Shown here piece after piece: positions 1 through 11,300 of a DNA stretch of 50,113 bases (its first letter is position 1; each line of letters opens with the position of its first letter). This stretch comes from Isochrysis galbana (lineage: Eukaryota; Haptophyta; Isochrysidales; Isochrysidaceae): NCBI GenBank assembly GCA_018136815.1, contig JADDIW010000022.1, positions 1 to 50,113 on the forward strand, read 5' to 3'. The translations under genes and the position numbers were made by a program. A model generated the notes under the pieces. The model searched no databases. It was not told where the DNA came from and worked only from the letters and a program-made list of their open reading frames with translations.

Positions 1-48
1 AAACTGGAGGTGTCACGCATTGCTGTATGAGACAGCACGCGCTCGTAG

Positions 49-724
49 GAGTGCCACTGGGGTCACCGCATCGGTTTCCGAGGCGCCACCTGCTTTGCAC
101 CGCAGATCACCTCTCTCGATGGCGAACGTCTTGCATTTGTCGACGCCTCAGGTAAGCACACCCTTTCATACCATCGTTTCTCTCATCCCATCTTATCGGC
201 CTCCAAATGCGAATTCAATCACAGCTCAAAGGGTGCACCCCATGCCACCTTGAGAAAGGCGCTTGTGCTGTGGCATCCAAATGATTCGATCGTGGGTCCA
301 ACTGTCGCCCGCAGCTAATGCGCTCTTGCGCGCGTAAACAAACCACAAGTGCTGCGTCGTGCGCCCGTCGTGCGCCACCGTTGCTTCCGCTCCGCCGCTC
401 ACCCCGTCTTTCCTCCCTTGCCATGTTCGTCACCCCTTTGCAGGTGGTGGGTCTAGTGACGGCTCTATATTGGGTGATCTCAATGTCGGGGGCACCAATG
501 GCGATCAATCATGGTTTACCACTGAGGACCTCGCCGTTGGAGGCAGCAGTATGACGGCCGGAGCAGGGCGGGCAGGTATGGTGGCTGGTCAACCTTTAGC
601 AGGATTGGCCGAGCTTGAGGCTGCACTCGCTGATGCCAAGCGCCTTGGCGCGCGTGCGAAAGCGATGGTTGACGACGCGCAGCCAGGAGTGCAAGGGGGC
701 GCAAGCAGGGTTCGGGCGAGGTGA
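49..724 (+). CDS. 3' end of an unrecognised gene (two terminal exons)
   Basis: Two exons, 49-151 and 444-724, join in phase 1 across an intron that begins GTAAGC and ends TTTGCAG. The acceptor before 49 is TAG, and the frame upstream of it holds stops. The joined peptide (about 127 residues) contains the runs FRGATCFAPQITSLDGERL and ILGDLNVGGTNGDQ, which look like folded protein. A low-complexity Gly/Ala/Arg tail follows, ending in TGA at 722-724. The 5' part of the gene lies outside the window. I do not recognise the family and assign no function. The exon frame is well supported by splice phase, but whether further short introns interrupt the last exon is uncertain. Confidence 0.55.
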
Positions 725-1160
725 CGGATGAGACACTCTCCAGCATTGAGTGAGGAGTGTGAGGCTGTCTTGGGCACGAGGTGACTTGTGGGGTGAGATG
801 CGAGTGCAGCCGTGGGTACGAGTGCGTGCGGAAGTGTACGTAATAATAATCAATTTCTTGGTTTTCCAAACCCCGCTAGGCGAAGACAAACATCGTCGCC
901 TGACTACAGTCGGTCAGCCGGTAGCTCCGTCCTACATTGTACGACCGCGTCCTACGATTTCCATGCATTTGTAGGACTCTAGCCTTTGTGCCTCAAGGAT
1001 AGCTTAGGTTGAAGAATCTGGGCTTCCCACCAACTAAACCAGTTCATCTTTCCCTCCCATACTCCCATACATGCTTAGCTCTCCCCATGGCCAATCCTGT
1101 AGAGCTAGTCCTAGTCTTTACCAACTTCTGCCCTCACGTCAGGCGAGAAGCGCTCAATCA
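725..1160. other. Intergenic, no gene seen
   Basis: No convincing coding frame. Around 925-980 the word GTCCTAC and its complement GTAGGAC recur several times, resembling the word-rich repeats described further right. Otherwise nothing supportable. Confidence 0.5.
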
Positions 1161-1500
1161 CGCCCGTCGGATCGTCCGTCGCCCCGTCGCTCTCTTGTCG
1201 GCATTCTCTTCCTTGTTCGATCTGTCAGCGGGTTCCTGTGCGTTCCGTGATAGGGATACGTTAGTGTGGAGAGTGTTGACGTGAGTGTAGTGTCATCTCG
1301 TCGGTCCATCGGCCCCTAGCTAGCCACCTGTCGTCTGTCGTTCTTCGTTCGTCGCTCTCGTTCTCGTTCCCGTTCTCGTCCCTCGTTCTCAACACTACCT
1401 CAATACCAAACCTCATCAATCCCTCAGCCTCTGCCTATCCATCCCGATCCGCCCAGCAGCTATGTCCGCTCCGTCGTCGCGCTCGCCCTCGCCCAATAGG
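1161..1500 (+). repeat. Dispersed repeat R, copy 1 (retroelement-like 5' region with start codon)
   Basis: A TCGT/GTCG-rich leader is followed by ATGTCCGCTCCGTCGTCGCG at 1461, encoding MSAPSSRSPSPN. A similar leader followed by a similar start (MSAPSSRS) lies at about 49575-49850, and a reverse copy with MSLSPPSCSPSPK lies at about 18102-18460. The frame at 1461 closes after 57 codons, so no intact protein is present. This looks like the 5' end of a dispersed element. Its class is unknown. Confidence 0.5.
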
Positions 1501-1880
1501 CCCAGGCCAATACTTGTACAACTTGTTCTGCAAGTTTGGGTGGCTCGCCCAACTTGCCAGAAGTTTGGGCCCTCTCTACAAGTGGCTGCAAGATTGGGGC
1601 CGTGGCGCCGGGCTCTCTACCAGTATCCAGTATAATAATCTCCTCTTTATTAGTAGACAGCAACATGTTCACTCGCGGTGAACAAGTTGTCGCGGTCAAC
1701 AAGTTGACTCCTAACCAGGCCAAGCAGAACCTATGAAGAACAGGCCTGGACGACAACGAAAGTTAGCAAGTCCCAGCAAGGACCGGAACCCAACGAGAAA
1801 CGACAAGCCTTGCAAGAAGCTAAACAAGCCTTCACAAGGTAACCCGAGAGCCTGAGACAAGCGCGCAGCGAGCGACAGGC
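1497..1880 (+). repeat. Word-rich interspersed element, CAAGT subfamily
   Basis: It begins TAGGCCCAGGCCA, the same 13-mer that starts elements at 33300 (+) and 40440 (-). It then carries CAAGTTTGGG, a GGC..GCC core, CAACTTG and many further CAAG/CTTG words down to about 1860. In the other copies the equivalent positions carry GGATAT words. The right boundary is unclear. Confidence 0.45.
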
Positions 1881-2100
1881 GACCTGGCTCCTTTGGGTCA
1901 AGATTACCCGAAAGGAGGAAACTTGGAATCTAGACCTGACAAACAGGCTAGACGGAACGAAATGAGAACTCGAATTCTAGATCGCTAGGGACGAACCCTA
2001 CCAACCTAGATGTACCTGAGCTTCACCGTGTGGCCGCACGGCGAAGGACCTGGAAATAAGAAATAAGAGCCTGGAAATCGCATCATCTAGGCGGATGAAT
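1881..2100. other. Intergenic, CTAGA/CCTAG-word rich
   Basis: No coding frame. Words CTAGA and CTAGG occur repeatedly between 1930 and 2010. This may continue the repeat to the left. Confidence 0.3.
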
Positions 2101-3046
2101 GCGACAAAGGGGCGGAGACGCTATCTATAACTTCTAACGGAGAGTCTCGTCTTCTCTCTCTAGACCAGTGAACACTTGTGTTTACACCAGTGAACGCTAT
2201 ACCGGAGGGGGGGGAGAGTGTTTACGTGTTTACACTAGTGAACGCTATACCGATGGGGGGGAAGGGGCGGAGGCGCTATCTACAACTTCTAACGGAGAGT
2301 CTCGTCTTCTCGTCTTCTCTCTCTAGACCAGTGAACACTTACTTGTGTTTACACTAGTGAACGCTATGGGGCGAGAAGCGGAGACGCTATAACTTCTAAC
2401 GGAGAGTCTCGTCTTCTCTCTCTAGACCTGTGAACACTTGTGTTTACACTCGTGAACGCTATACCGGAGGGGGGGGAGAGTGTTTGCGTGTTTTTACAGT
2501 AGTGAACGCTATACCGGAGGGGGGGAGAGGCGGAGGCGCTATAACTTCTAACGGAGAGTCTCGTCTTCTCTCTCTAGATCAGTGAACACTTGTGTTTACA
2601 CTAGTGAACGCTATGGGGCGAGAAGCGGAGACGCTATACGCTATAACTTCTCACGGAGAGTCTCGTCTTCTCTCAAAAGACCTGTGAACACTTGTGTTTA
2701 CACTCGTGAACGCTATACCGGAGGGGGCGAAGAGGCGGAGACGCTATCTATAACTTCTAACGGAGAGTCTCGTCTTCTCTCTCTAGACCTGTGAACACTT
2801 GTGTTTACACTCGTGAACGCTATACCGGAGGGGGCGAAGAGGCGGAGACGCTATCTATAACTTCTAACGGAGAGTCTCGTCTTCTCTCTCTAGATCTGTG
2901 AACACTTGTGTTTACACCAGTGAACGCTATACCGGAGGGGGGGGAGAGTGTTTACGTGTTTACACTAGTGAACGCTATACCGGAGGGGGGGGAAGGGGCG
3001 GAGGCGCTATCTATAACTTCTAACGGAGAGTCTCGCCTTCTCTCAG
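2101..3046 (+). repeat. Minisatellite, ~107-bp unit, 8 copies
   Basis: The block CTTCTAACGGAGAGTCTCG (one copy has TCAC for TAAC) starts near 2131, 2285, 2393, 2544, 2647, 2754, 2861 and 3017. Spacing is 103-108 bp, or 151-156 bp where an extra partial unit with a second GTGAACGCTAT block is present. Each unit also has GTGAACACTTGTGTTTACAC and a G-run. The array stops about 25 bp before the cytochrome b5 start codon, so it forms that gene's promoter or 5' leader. A diverged single copy of the GACGCTATAA-TTCTAACGG block occurs at 15300 upstream of the hydroxylase gene. Confidence 0.85.
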
Positions 3047-3069
3047 AGAGAGAGAAGTGGCCGAGGGCG

Positions 3070-4061
3070 ATGGCGGCCGTGGTGGTGAGCGAGGAGGAGC
3101 TGGCGCGGCACGCGACGGCGGAGTCGTGCTGGTGCGCCGTGTGGTGGACGAGGAGGAGGCGGCGGCGGAGGAGGGGATGTGTGGGAGTGGGCGGTTGGGG
3201 AGAGAGGGGAAGGGGAGGGAGGGAGGGAGGGAAGGAGGGGGAGGAGGGGGGGGGGAGATGGGGGGCCAGGGGCTGGGGGGCGGGGGAGGGAGGAGAGCCC
3301 ATGAGGGAGTGGTGAGAGGGGAGTGATGCGGCTAGGGGCGGGGGGGGGGGGGGGGGGCAGGACAGGCGAGGTTCTGGGCGTGGGCGACATGCTCGAGGAG
3401 GACGGAGGCTGACAGAGGAAGGGGCAAAGGCGCGTGAGGAACTGGAGGGCTGTACGTACTGCAGATTGGTGGATCACTGCACGTGGCCCTCGCTGGCGAG
3501 CGCCGTTGCTGGCAAGTAGCGAACGCGTTGCCCTTGCTGCGTTGGCCATCAAGCGGACTTCAAACGTGAGCAGCCCTGCGCCATCAAACCATGTTCTGCT
3601 GATCCCTTGTAGGGTTGTGATCCATGGCTACGTTTACGACGTGACGACATTCCACCATCCCGGCGGCAACGACCGTCTCTTTGAGCAGGTCCGCCACCGG
3701 ATCTGCATCACCTCGGCCACATCAGAGAAGATTCTTGTTCGCACTGCCAAACTAGATGCAATGCTGCTAACCCACAAGCTGGCGTGCGCTTTTAGGGAGG
3801 GAACGACGCCACGGCCGCGTTTGATGCAATTGGCCACTCCGACCACGCACTCAACTACATGAAGGTGGGCATCCGCGCAGCCCTGGCATTTAATGGGGAC
3901 CGATTCATCGCGGCGGCCTGCTCAATTTCCCACCTCCCGAACAGGCTCTCCTCGTGGGCCGCCTTGAGACTGCTGTCGAGGATCTCAGAGTTGCAACCGG
4001 TGCGCTCGCCTTAGCCCAAGCCACTAAGCATGGAGCAACAACCCTGGCCCGCACCTCGTGA
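3070..4061 (+). CDS. Cytochrome b5, soluble small form
   Basis: Four exons (3070-3140, 3613-3688, 3796-3864, 3945-4061) join in consistent phase to a 110-residue protein. The first exon gives VSEEELARHATAESCW, the usual start of a cytochrome b5 fold. Exon 2 gives VYDVTTFHHPGGN with the first haem-ligand histidine. Exon 3 gives AFDAIGHSDHALNYM with the second. Exon 4 gives ALLVGRLE, the usual end of the domain, and a short tail. There is no hydrophobic C-terminal anchor, so the protein is probably soluble and cytosolic, unlike microsomal b5. Intron 1 (472 bp) holds a long G/A-rich tract and a poly-G run near 3340. It lies directly upstream of two IDO domains on the same strand. A GTGACG inside the last codons could act as a donor and remove the stop, so a fusion to the next gene cannot be excluded. 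Confidence 0.88.
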
Positions 4062-4169
4062 CGGAACGTTGTTTGGCACAAATCGTGGCGTGGCTCATGA
4101 CCAACTGTCACTGGTGGATCCAACGCACATTTCGAACGCGAGTTGTCTGTGTTGAACGGCTCGCTGACG

Positions 4170-7100
4170 ATGGTCGCGGTTGGCACAATGTGCCTGTACT
4201 GCCATGGGATGCTGTTGTTGGACTGCACGGCCTGGGGGAGACTCATATCCGCCCACAACCTCTCAGGAGATGGGAGCTCTCGATCGGACTCGCCCGATAC
4301 CCTTCGCCAGCCTGCCGCCTCGTCTAGTTTTCCGGGTGTACCGAAGGCGTTGCCAACACCCCCGCTCCATCTCTCAGTCTCGCGATCTCCTCCAGGCCAA
4401 CGCCCGCCAGCAAACGCACACGGCAACATTGCAGCGGGCGGGCTCACACCGCGGCTCGAGAGCGCAGGATTGCCAGGGATGCGTGTTGCAGGCGCACCCC
4501 CACGATGGATCTTCAAATCGCAGCAATGGCATCGCAAGCCACGTCCGACTGACGCACTCTGGTCGACTCGCTGCCGAGGATTCCTCCCCGCACGAGACCC
4601 TCCGGTGCGTTTACCACCGCCCTACGAGGTGCGTGCTCCATCCCGCTGTAATGCACTCCTTGCCAGTCCCCATCCCTTTCCCCCTGCGCCCTTGGCATGG
4701 GCAGCTTCATTTTGCTCCGTCACCTCCATGGCAATTGCTGTTGATTCCTCATGTGCGGGTGGGCGGGATAGCAGGTCACAAAGCTATGTCACCATCCGAT
4801 GCAGGTGCTGACGGACTTGGTGGACGCACTGCCTGCCTCCCTAGCCGATGGCTCATTTCGCGCTATGGTGGACGCGCGCGCAGAGGATTTTGCACCTCTT
4901 GCCGTTGCTATCGAAAGCGAGCAGGACGAGCTGATCCTGGAACGGGTGAGCCAGCGCGATTTGGGTCACAAGACCTCATCGTGGTGGTAGCTGGTTGGTC
5001 CTGGACTGCGGGCAGGGTGGGCGAGAAGCAGGCGCTCGTGCACACTCACACGTCCCCAATTGCGTGCAAGCCTGACACGGTGCGATTCGTCCGTGAAGGA
5101 ACCTCACAATGCCTGCCCACTCTTTGAAGGTCCATTCCTTGTTTGGCTACATTGGCAAGGGCTACGTTTTACGCTGCGGCGACGCTCAGGCCGCCACACA
5201 GCAGCTTAGCGCAGAGCAATTGCCCGCATCGCCAGCCTTGAGTGCCGCCGACGCAGCAGCTGCTGCCCCGGCCGTACGACGCAATTCTCTCAATGCTACG
5301 AATGGCTCGATTGATAAACACACGGACGCGCCACCTATGCCACCCCTCGTGCGATTGCCTGCCGCGGCTGTCGGAGTTGGTGCCTCTCCGTCTACTGGTC
5401 AAAAGCCGCCCTCAGCGCTTACGTCGCGCATAGTGTCGAATGACGATACGGGTGGTGGGAGTGGTACGGACAACGGCGGTGAAGACGGGGCGTTGCGCGT
5501 GCCCAAGTTCCTGAGCGACGGGTGGCTAGCGGCGAGCAATCGAGTCAAGCGACAACCCACAGTCGACTATGCCAACTGTGTCCTCTATAACTGGACAATG
5601 ATCGACCCCAAGGGGCATATCACCCCGGATAATGTGAGCCGCCGCCGTCCGACGTCTATGGTCCGTCTGGTGATGAGATGTGCTCGGCCGGCGCGCATTA
5701 CTTGAACCTCAGATTGTGCAGCGGACTCGAGGGTTCATCATTTTCATGCAAGAGGACGGAGCGTGTACCTCCGCCCAGCCTGCCCTATTCACGCCCATCA
5801 TCTTCCTGGCTGCATAGATTCGGATGCTAAATCGCTTCACCGGGCTGCTAGACGAGGAGTGGTTCATGAAAACGCACGTGATCATCGAATCTGAGGTGTG
5901 CTCTGTGGCCAAATGCTCGTCAGCTGGCAGGGCTTGCTTGCTGCCTTGGGCAGTTTCGGAGCCTTGACACTGTTGCTCCTCGGTGTCACACGTGGTGGTG
6001 CCGACATGCCCGATCAGCCCGAGCCCGCCCTTCTCTCGTGCAGGCCGCCGGCGTCGTCTCTGCCGTGTATGATGCTGCACAAGCGGTTCGGCGCTCTGAT
6101 CTCGATCGGCTCCTCGCCACCCTCACGTGGCTGGAACAGGTGTGCTGCCTCACTGCCTCAAGTCCGGTCCCACGTCTACTTCGATCCGTCACCGTCAAGC
6201 CACCCGGGCTAGTCCAAGCGACTTTGGTGAAAACAAGGTTTCGCCAACTTGTCTATAGGCACTTTCGCACGTAGCCTCAAATACCCTCCGCCTCATGTTC
6301 GAACGGCGCGATGCCGACGGCTTCATGTGCGCATTTCTCATTCTGACGCACTTGTCTCCGCTCGACCCCCACCCCCACCCCCTGCGCCTTCCCCTTCCAT
6401 CCGCCCACCCTGTGAGGAGTTGCTAGCATTGCGTAGGCACACGATGTCCCGCGTTTGCTGACGCCGAACTTCAACCCGCGCGGCCCCTTCTTAGGTGTGA
6501 GCCTCAGTCTTTCTACCATCGTGTACGGCCTCTTATATCATCGTGGACGGCGTTGTTTGAAGGGCAGTATGATGACTCAGAGGCTCTACAACAGCTCACC
6601 GAGCAACTCGCGCAAGTAAGCCCAGAACTGCGGCCATACTAGCCTTCGAGCCCCATCATGGCTTCATCGGCTGCACTTGTGCTAATCCAACCTCACACTG
6701 CCCAACCTTGTAGGTAGAGTCACTTGAGCGTGCCGCGGCCGCTTCCGGACTCCCCGACCTCACGCCGCACCGTCAACATCTTCGACAGCGTATCGCAGCG
6801 CTTCAACGACGCAAGCGCTTATGTGGTCCATCTGGAGCCATGAGTGCCATTTTGCCACTGTGCGACGCCTTTCTGGGCATCAAGGTGCGTTGTGTGAGAG
6901 GGCTGGCAGAAAGCCGTCATTCCGGCAAGACCTATCGCTTGATTTCCCGAATTGGTGTGCCGCTGCGTTCTACGCGTCGCTCCGATCCTCCGCCTCAGAT
7001 GTCGTCGGAAACCTTAGGAACCATGCTGAGCGCGTTCGAGGAGTACATGCCAGCTCCTCATCGCGCGTTTCTTGAGCAGGTATATATCCGCTTGCTCTTG

Positions 7101-8243
7101 CCGTGCCGCTTGCTGGGCACTGCATCCCATGATGTGGCCACGCCGGAATCCGCACACACCCCTAGCTGCTCGTTCCATTTGTGAGTTGGACAAGTGATGA
7201 CAAGGCAGTGCCTTCTTTTCAGGTTCGGAAGCGGCCGTTGCGCCCCCTCATCCTGCAGTTGCAAGAGACCTCTATGCGTGGACGGCGCGCAGCAGCGAAA
7301 GAGGCTCGGGCAGTAGCCGCATTCGCTGCTGCAGGTGCGAGCACAAGTACTGCCGCCGACATCGCGTCTCGACATGTATTCCCAACTGGGAGCGCCACTG
7401 GCAAAGTTGGGCAAGGTGCGACTGCCCTCCGAGTCCAAGTCGGATCTCCGCTGCTTGCAGCAGCTACTGGAGCTAATGATCACCAAGCTAGTCTGGGCAA
7501 TCGCGAGCCTACTACAACGGGCGGAGTGGAGGAAGTTCTCGACGCAGCCGCAATCGATTCTCTCGTTGATCACTACAACGCCGTGGTACGCATCGCTGTC
7601 TGATCCTTGGCTGGAGGCTAGTTATTGGCCGTGGCTACTCTCCATGTCAAGAGGCTTACCTTACGGGATAGATTAGCCGCGGGTATCTGACGCATCCCCG
7701 ACCGTAGGTACGCCGCGTGCTTGACTTCCGATGGCGACATTTGTCATACATTGAGGAGTATGTCATTAAGCCCTCGGGTGGATTCGCGCACGCTCGCGGC
7801 ACGGGTGGTACTCCAGCGTTCGCTTATCTCAACCAGGTAAGCACTCCATCTCTTTGTTTTTAAAGCAGCGCTCACTCTGCCGTGGTACTTCGAGCTCCTA
7901 GATGACAACCACTTTCAATTGGTCGCAGCACATCAACGACACCGAGGCGGCCTTGATACCGACAGCCTCCTCGCCGCGAGAGCGCCATCACAATCATACG
8001 CACGCTCACCATGGTCACGTGCATGGGCACAGCCATGGACGCACCGCCGCCATCGATGCGTCAAGTGGAACGAATGACGATTCGCAGGCGCCATCCGTTA
8101 TTGTGGAACCGGAGCTTGGGGCCGATCACGCATCCATTGGCGATTTATGGGAGGTTCGCAACCACCACGAACTCCCCCCCTTCCCCTTCCTCCCGTGCGC
8201 CTCCGCCGCGCCCTACCCACCGTCCTTCTATGTGTGGCGCTGA
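4170..8243 (+). CDS. Indoleamine 2,3-dioxygenase-like protein, first IDO domain
   Basis: Haem dioxygenase of the IDO family, expected to open the pyrrole ring of tryptophan or a related indole to N-formylkynurenine in the cytosol. Exons whose phases agree: 4170-4628, 4805-4945, 5130-5633, 5818-5895, 6044-6139, 6259-6326, 6495-6615, 6714-6884, 6999-7079, 7223-7585, 7708-7836 and 7902-8243. Family landmarks in order: RGFLPARDPPVRLPPPYE; TVDYANCVLYNWTMIDP; EEWFMKTHVIIE; CDAFLGIK; EEYMPAPHRAFLEQ; FRWRHLSYIEEY, whose His aligns with the haem-proximal ligand; and ARGTGGTPAFAYL with the substrate-loop GTGGT. A His-rich stretch follows the IDO core in the last exon. The length of about 850 residues is roughly twice human IDO1, because of inserts in the 5130 and 7223 exons and a long N-terminus. 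The ATG at 4170 is only the first in-frame start. The 3' end is also uncertain: a weak donor at GAGGTTCGC could link to an exon at 8263. Confidence 0.82.
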
Positions 8244-8360
8244 TATCATCCCTGGCCGATAGAGCAGCGTTCGGAGACTCGATGACCTGGATTTCGCAAC
8301 ATCCGGGCACAGCATCCCAAGGGCGGTATCTTGTTCGTAGTGTTGACTTGTGACAAGTGC

Positions 8361-11300
8361 ATGTCTTTGAGGTCTTGCTGGCCAGACCAGCCTGTGACGC
8401 GCCTCTTGACATCGTTGGCTATCACTCAGGTGACAGACGCCCGCGGACTGCTTCCAGCACGTACCCCGATCGGTGCCGACGCTCTCCCACCAGCGTGGCG
8501 TGGCGTAGCCGCGCTTTTAATTCGACTGCCGGGCGCGTGCGTGCCTCCGGCGGTCTTTCGTGACCATCTACGCGAGGCGGCAGCTCGGGGAGATCTCCCT
8601 CCGCCAGAAGCGATCGACGAGCTTCACTCAGAAGACCAGCTTGAGAGGGCGAGGTGCGTTTGACCGCAGCCTTCGAGCCACAACAAGAAGACGAGAGTCG
8701 CTGCTACTCGCTCGAACATCTGAGAGCTGTCCTCCTTGCTCGCGCCTCACATGACCCAGGCGATGTTCGTCGATCTCGATCCTATGGCAAGCCCCTTCCC
8801 CCCGCTGCTAATCGCTCACACGTCGTAGGTGCATGTTGGCCTTCCTTCTCGCGGGTTGGCATGCTGCGAGTCCACCCACCGCAAGCTCCACGGCTACACC
8901 GAATACGGCAAACGTTGCTGTCCTGGCTGGCGCTGTTGCTCCAACGCACCTGTATGAGATGATGGATAGTCAAGCCATGCTGTACTCGCCTAGTCTTCAG
9001 CCTTTGTCCAATCTCTCTTCGCCAGTCCGGGAATATATTCCCGTGTTCCCACCTCACAGCCCAACTATGGCTCCAAGCCCTGGGGTCGCGCCTCCCTCGG
9101 TGCCAAATTGCACGCCCACTGGCTTGTCCGCCTATGCGGGCGGCGCGTCTAGCGCGACTCAACTCGTGGGATCCGCCCCTCCTTTCGTGCTGGGTGTGGA
9201 ACCGGTGTCTTTACAAGTGGGGATTAATAGATGCGACAGCGAGAGTAGCAGCTCGCCGCCTCCCGAGCTGCAGAAGCTGATCGGTACGTCATGGCACGCA
9301 TCGCCGCAAACACCCGCAAACTGCCTCGAGCGCACGCACATCAACCGGGCTCGCGTGGCTCGTAGCATTGCATAGTCCGCGACGCTTGGTGCGACGCCGG
9401 GCTATATCGGTCGCTAGGGCACACAAGTTGACATTTCGCGGCCCATATATCCCTCGTCCTCTCAGCTGCGACGAGCTTCCGCCTTCAGCGGCCCTACCGC
9501 CTTGGAGTCGCCGAGATGCTTCTCTATAATTGGCGAATGTTGCCTATGTCGCCCGAGAACGGCAGCGCTACAAGCGAACTCGATGAGACCCACGACATGG
9601 GATGGGAAGATGACGCTAGCCGATGGGAGAGCGATGCGGATGGCGACTCGGGGTACGAGGAAGAATTAGAGGAAGACCAGCCTGCCGATGAGTCGACCCT
9701 GTCGGACAGTAGTGCAGACGCGGCGGCAGCAGGTGCGACGTCTTGTCCACTCCTGCGTCGAATCAATCTTATCGCACCTGCATCGTTCTACTCCCCTGCG
9801 CTGCCCATTCATCCGTAGGCTGGGCGGCTGCGGGCGATCCCGTCGCCGCAGAACTTGCTGCTAAGACAGTTGCCGACGCGGAGACCGGTATCGCCGTCGG
9901 TCTAACCATTCTGCCTCACTCCTCGGGCATCTCTGCCTCGGCTGGCGCGCTGTCGACTGTTGTCGCTACCCGCCGCCGTCACGCTCGTAGCAGCGTCCGC
10001 GCTACGTCTTCTCCAAACCAAATCTCTCGGCGGTGCGATCGGCACCGCCTCGGCGGCGATGTTGCCGGCGCTGCGCTTCTTGCACAGCAGCGTGCCGCTG
10101 ATTCGGGACGCGATACACCAACCGGCGGAGCTTCTGGACGCTCCAGCGAGCCCAATGGGCCGCGCACTCTAAGCCGTGGGCATGGAGACGACATCGGCAC
10201 GAGAGAGCGCCGGCGCCGCAGTTCATCGTCGGCAAGTGCTGCGTCAGGAGGGGAACGACCATCGCTTCGTCACATGCGTCGTGTCGTGCCAATGCACAGG
10301 TGGGCTTCGAGCTCCCTCGCGTCGCCATCATGATGCTAGCAAACCCTGTGTATGGACTTGCTCGGCATCGATATGTGAGAGGTTCCGCGCCGCCGTCTCT
10401 TTCGTGCCTCGCAGATTTGTGTGCTTCGAGGAGGAGGACTGGTTCGTTCGGCTGCATGTCACTCTTGCCGCGGAAGCCGGTAGGGTTTTCGCAGCTGCGC
10501 GCCGGTGCTTTGGTGCACGTGACACCAATGAACAGGTGCTTAGCACATGTTTGGCTCACTCCCACTCCCTGTCTCGATCCTTACCACCAAACCGAAGTGT
10601 TCCTCCCTGTTTTTACCGCGCATATGCGGTGCGGCCTCCCCTATCGCATCCAGGTTCGCGCGCTCCAAGCGCTCGAGTCATCGATCGAGACGCTCGTTAA
10701 AGTTCACTATGCTGCGGGCATTGGCCAGCCACCTGGGGCGGATGCGCCGCCAGTGACACCCTCGGTGCTGATGGGGAGGCTCCATCGGTTCCTCCCACCA
10801 ACGCCGCCGGAGATGAACGATTGTGGGGACGCGGAGGTGAGCAACGCATCGATCCCCATCGAGATTGATCTCCATCGAGATTGCTTGCCATGAGCACCCC
10901 GGGCTGGACGCCGGGCTGGACGCCTTGCTCATCCTCATCTCTCTTTGTTAGGTGATGGGCGCTCGGATCTATTGTGCTAGTGGCATCGACCAGGCTGTCG
11001 TCTTGCACCTCATCGGCGCTCGGCGGGGAGCCCATGCCCTCCAGCGCTTCCGCGACGCACAGCAGGTCCGCGATTATTTCCCCGATTGCTCGATTTCACA
11101 TGCTTCATCTCACCCGCAATGAGATGCGCGCCCTTGCAAAGCTCGCGACTCTCATACATGTTGTAGTTCACACATTTTTAGCCCAGCGCTCCTTGCTTTG
11201 CCTCGCCCTCAATCACCCGACGCACCCTCGCCTCTTATGCTAGGCGACCGGAGGAGATCTTCCAGTCGCGCACCGTCGCTTCCTCGAAGACGTCCTGCGT

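Noticed and set aside
3043..3552. Minus-strand Pro/Ser-rich frame over the cytochrome b5 intron
   Set aside because: Arises from the G/A-rich intron tract; the plus-strand exons carry the recognisable domain.
7335..7676. Alternative frame with DMYSQLGAPLAKLG across an IDO exon
   Set aside because: It looks protein-like, but the exon 7223-7585 in the other frame keeps phase on both sides and leads into the IDO helix before the haem His.
8654..8760. Frame with RLTAAFEPQQEDESRCYSLE as an IDO2 exon
   Set aside because: Phase does not fit its neighbours. Removing it as an intron (GTGCGT..GTCGTAG) joins LERAR to CMLAFLLAGW, which matches the family.
8331..9283. First reading of this region as a Rho-GAP or inositol 4-phosphatase
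   Set aside because: Local resemblances only. The ordered IDO motifs downstream and the splice phases explain the region better.
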